From Ricinus communis (taxonomy: Eukaryota > Streptophyta > Magnoliopsida > Malpighiales > Euphorbiaceae): a DNA stretch of 64,000 nt. Position 1 is the first letter of the stretch. Every line of letters begins with the position of its first letter. The stretch is from NCBI RefSeq assembly GCF_019578655.1, contig NC_063264.1, positions 25,257,688 through 25,321,687 of the forward strand. Direction: 5' to 3'. A model generated the notes under the pieces. It was not told the origin of the DNA and did no database searches. It saw only the letters and a list, made by a program, of their open reading frames with translations. The position numbers were made by a program, and so were the translations under genes. Positions 61,771-64,000 of this stretch are shown piece by piece.

Positions 61771-62437
61771 TTAAGATGTAGTTCAAATAACTCAATACAA
61801 TTTTTATAAAAATTAAAGACAAGTTAAAAAATAAAAAGGTATATTATTTTTATTTTATTAATATATTAATTTATGTATTTATTGTTATTACAATACTTTA
61901 TTAGTTTATTTGAAATCTAAGTATTCATTAAACTTGTAAAATATATTAATAACACATGAATTTTTACTATCCGATAAAACAGTACTCATAAAATAGTTAA
62001 ATATTTTTAATAAATATTATATTATATATTTGTTTATCAAATATTCTTATATTATGATTTTTATAATAATAATTTACACGGGTCCCGTGACAAGCAATAC
62101 CAATTGTAAAAAATATACCAGGCAGGTGATTCACCTGTTTCTTTGTATCTTTGATTGCACTCTCCCATTTTAAGGGCATATTCTATAAAGAAGGGTACTA
62201 TGGAGACATGTATGCTAAAAAAGATTCTTGTGATGATACCTTGTCAAAGAGTTGCTTTTAAATTAAATGTTGTTTGATGCACCTGGAGCACTGAAACTTT
62301 CTTTCCTTTTTGGTGTGCCAGCATTGGAGAAATTGAAAGAGAAAGTTCAGTCAGAAACATCCAGGAAGCGCAGAACTGGTTTCAAATTTCTGGGCCAGGT
62401 GAAGGAGAGGCGAAAAGAAAAACAATCAAACTCATGA
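57095..62437 (+). CDS. RH1: DEAD-box ATP-dependent RNA helicase, RH1/DDX51 type
   Basis: Nine exons: 57095-57213, 57302-57536, 57618-57878, 58511-58665, 59041-59218, 60152-60339, 60796-61000, 61229-61334, 62322-62437; 520 codons with all phases closing. Motifs: Q57 in [17 protein letters not shown] 78-85 (motif I), PTRDLALQ 111-118 (Ia), TPGR 183-186, motif II reads DETD (208-211), SAT 277-279 (III), TRGMD 400-404 (V), [10 protein letters not shown] 425-434 (VI), and a short Lys/Arg-rich C-terminus. The insert between motif Ia and TPGR and the GFTSLFAVQ lead-in match plant RH1. The family relative DDX51/Dbp6 acts in large ribosomal subunit assembly in the nucleolus; the same role is inferred here. 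The length agrees with Arabidopsis RH1. Confidence 0.94.
61739..61769. repeat. (AT)n microsatellite in RH1 intron 8
   Basis: About 15 uninterrupted AT units. Confidence 0.95.
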
Positions 62438-64000
62438 GTAGCTAGCTTAGCTTTATGAACTAAAATCTGGCTGCTTTTGCTCAGACAATCTTTGGGCCTT
62501 TACAGGTTAGTTAAAGCATACTGAAAATTAAATATTTATCAACTTATTAATTCTATCAGGAAGTTCATGACATCATGATTTAAATGTACAACCCCTTTTA
62601 TGTACACCATTGCTTGATATGTTTGAAGTGTATTCTTTTCTCCATTATCAAATAATAATCATCAGCTGGTGTTTCTTGCTTTGTGCATGAACATGAGGAA
62701 TGTGCCTGTCTTCTAAAATTATTGTTTATTAACTGTAGCAAAAAATCACATCATGATTAACTTAATGGACTCAATTTGGCCCCCAAACTTGATGGTCAGG
62801 CTCAATTTATCTTTTTGTTGACCTTTTGGACTAATGTAGTCCAAAACTTTGATATTGTGGCTCAAATTAGTCCTTATACAAGAGAGCAAGTCACTCTCCT
62901 TGAGAAATAAAAAGTGAGTACTTTTTTTGAAATAAAATAAAAAAATAATTTATTAATTTCTGAAAAGAAACCATCTTATAATTTAAAAATAATTTGAATA
63001 AATAATTAAAAAATTACTAAAATATTTTTTTGATTCAACCTAATAACTAAAATAAAGATCTTTTACTTTTACAAATGTTAGCCAGAGTTATTAATTTATT
63101 ATCTTTTTAGCAATTTACTTTCTTTTATGGAGAGTGGGTTACACTTTTTCAAATGGAGTAATTTGAAAGAAAAAAAAAAGTAAATTGGTCTAAAAAGCCA
63201 AACAATGCTAAACCATTTTATCTAAAAGCATTTTACAATTTGGTTAAAAGGAAAACAATAATAAATAAATTGTCAATAACCTTGAAAAATGATCTGTAGA
63301 AAAGATTTCTCTCCCTTGGTTCATTTACTGTTTTTTCTTTACATTCCATTTTTTTCTTTCTCATTTTACTATTAAACAGGCATTAGAAAAATGATTGACA
63401 AACATTGTGTTGGTAAATTGTGTATTTTAATTTCATAAATTTTCCAGATAATATAGTATCCAAGTCAAAAGATATATATATTTTATATTTACAGGTGAAA
63501 TGTTGTTAAGGTTGGATGTCAAGCTATTGGTTAACTTCTATTATGTAAGGGTATGTTATGTTGCAGCCTTAAGAGTATCCCTAACAATGGTTTCTATATA
63601 TTTTTCTATTAAATTATAAACAACTAATTTTTTTTTATTTTAACTTGTGTTGACCAACAACATTCCTTTTATTTCATAATTAATTTATTATTAATTAAAA
63701 AAGAAAAGAGAATATGAAAAAAAGAAAAATAAAAAAAATATTTTTAAAGCCATTTTTTCTCTTTTTAAATATAAGTTATTTTAGGAAAAAAGAATGAATT
63801 AGAGGTTTAATTTTTGCACATACTCTTTGTAATAGAGAGAAGAGACTCCAAGAGTTTGTTGAGGAATGCTCTTATGGACTGTTTGTCTAGGAAATCTCGT
63901 TAATGAGACGGCTTTTTTCTTTTTTCTTAAATTTATTTATAGCTATATATGGTTAATATTTTAAACATATCAAAGAACCACATGAAAGTCAAATTTATGA
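62438..64000. other. RH1 3' flank and AT-rich DNA
   Basis: The first 250 bp probably hold the 3' UTR. From 62760 to 62900 there is GGACTCAATTTGGCCCCCAA-type sequence similar in style to the ends of the long-TIR elements above, but no partner end was found. No gene to the window end. Confidence 0.45.

Noticed and set aside
1..64000. CRISPR arrays, bacterial operons or intact tRNA/rRNA genes
   Set aside because: No regularly spaced identical repeats and no intact tRNA or rRNA were seen; the window is plant nuclear DNA.

Overview
The window is nuclear DNA from a flowering plant. Genes are intron-rich with GT–AG introns, intergenic DNA is very AT-rich, there are many plant-type transposons, and all four intact genes have close homologues across land plants. 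Their sequences look like a eudicot, probably a rosid such as Malpighiales; that narrower placement is only an impression. No exotic multigene system was found. The interest lies in what the mobile elements have picked up.

Four protein-coding genes, all on the + strand, can be reconstructed exon by exon with every splice phase closing: a CASP-like membrane protein of the 2A type (7838-8914, 3 exons, 205 aa); chloroplast translation initiation factor IF-2, FUG1-like (21038-29965, 12 exons, 1033 aa); a minus-end-type kinesin-14 with an N-terminal malectin domain (36847-42339, 17 exons, 1164 aa); and a DEAD-box RNA helicase of the RH1/DDX51 type (57095-62437, 9 exons, 520 aa). They act in different places (membrane scaffold, plastid translation, microtubule motor, probable ribosome assembly) and show no sign of being a functional cluster.

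Region by region: 1-3650 is a decayed endogenous caulimovirid on the - strand. 3650-7800 is AT-rich DNA with MITE copies and the CASPL upstream region. 9880-10891 is a short Mutator-like element (MULE) carrying a piece of the plastid gene ndhD. 12180-12600 is a WDR44-like WD40 pseudogene fragment. 13329-19900 is a wrecked Ty3/gypsy element of Tat type (integrase, tandem-repeat spacer, antisense ORF) with another LTR unit nested inside it. 24900-25560 is a MITE in an IF-2 intron. 32682-35870 is an LTR unit with perfect 5-bp target duplications and a nested hAT-type MITE with perfect 8-bp duplications. 44215-48024 is a full-length MULE with a dead transposase. 52552-54287 is a second MULE carrying ndhD, bounded by perfect 9-bp target duplications. 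54930-55110 contains a group II intron domain V, so organelle DNA.

The most notable observation is that two MULEs with unrelated termini, about 42 kb apart, each carry an ndhD fragment directly inside a terminal inverted repeat, and the two fragments overlap by about 60 bp of the same gene. Other points worth checking are a tandem duplication that includes the kinesin stop codon, a NAGNAG acceptor in the kinesin gene, and promoter motif pairs that fit the expected roles of the kinesin (E2F-like plus MSA-like) and of the helicase (site II plus telo-box). All assignments rest on reading the sequence; no database search was run.
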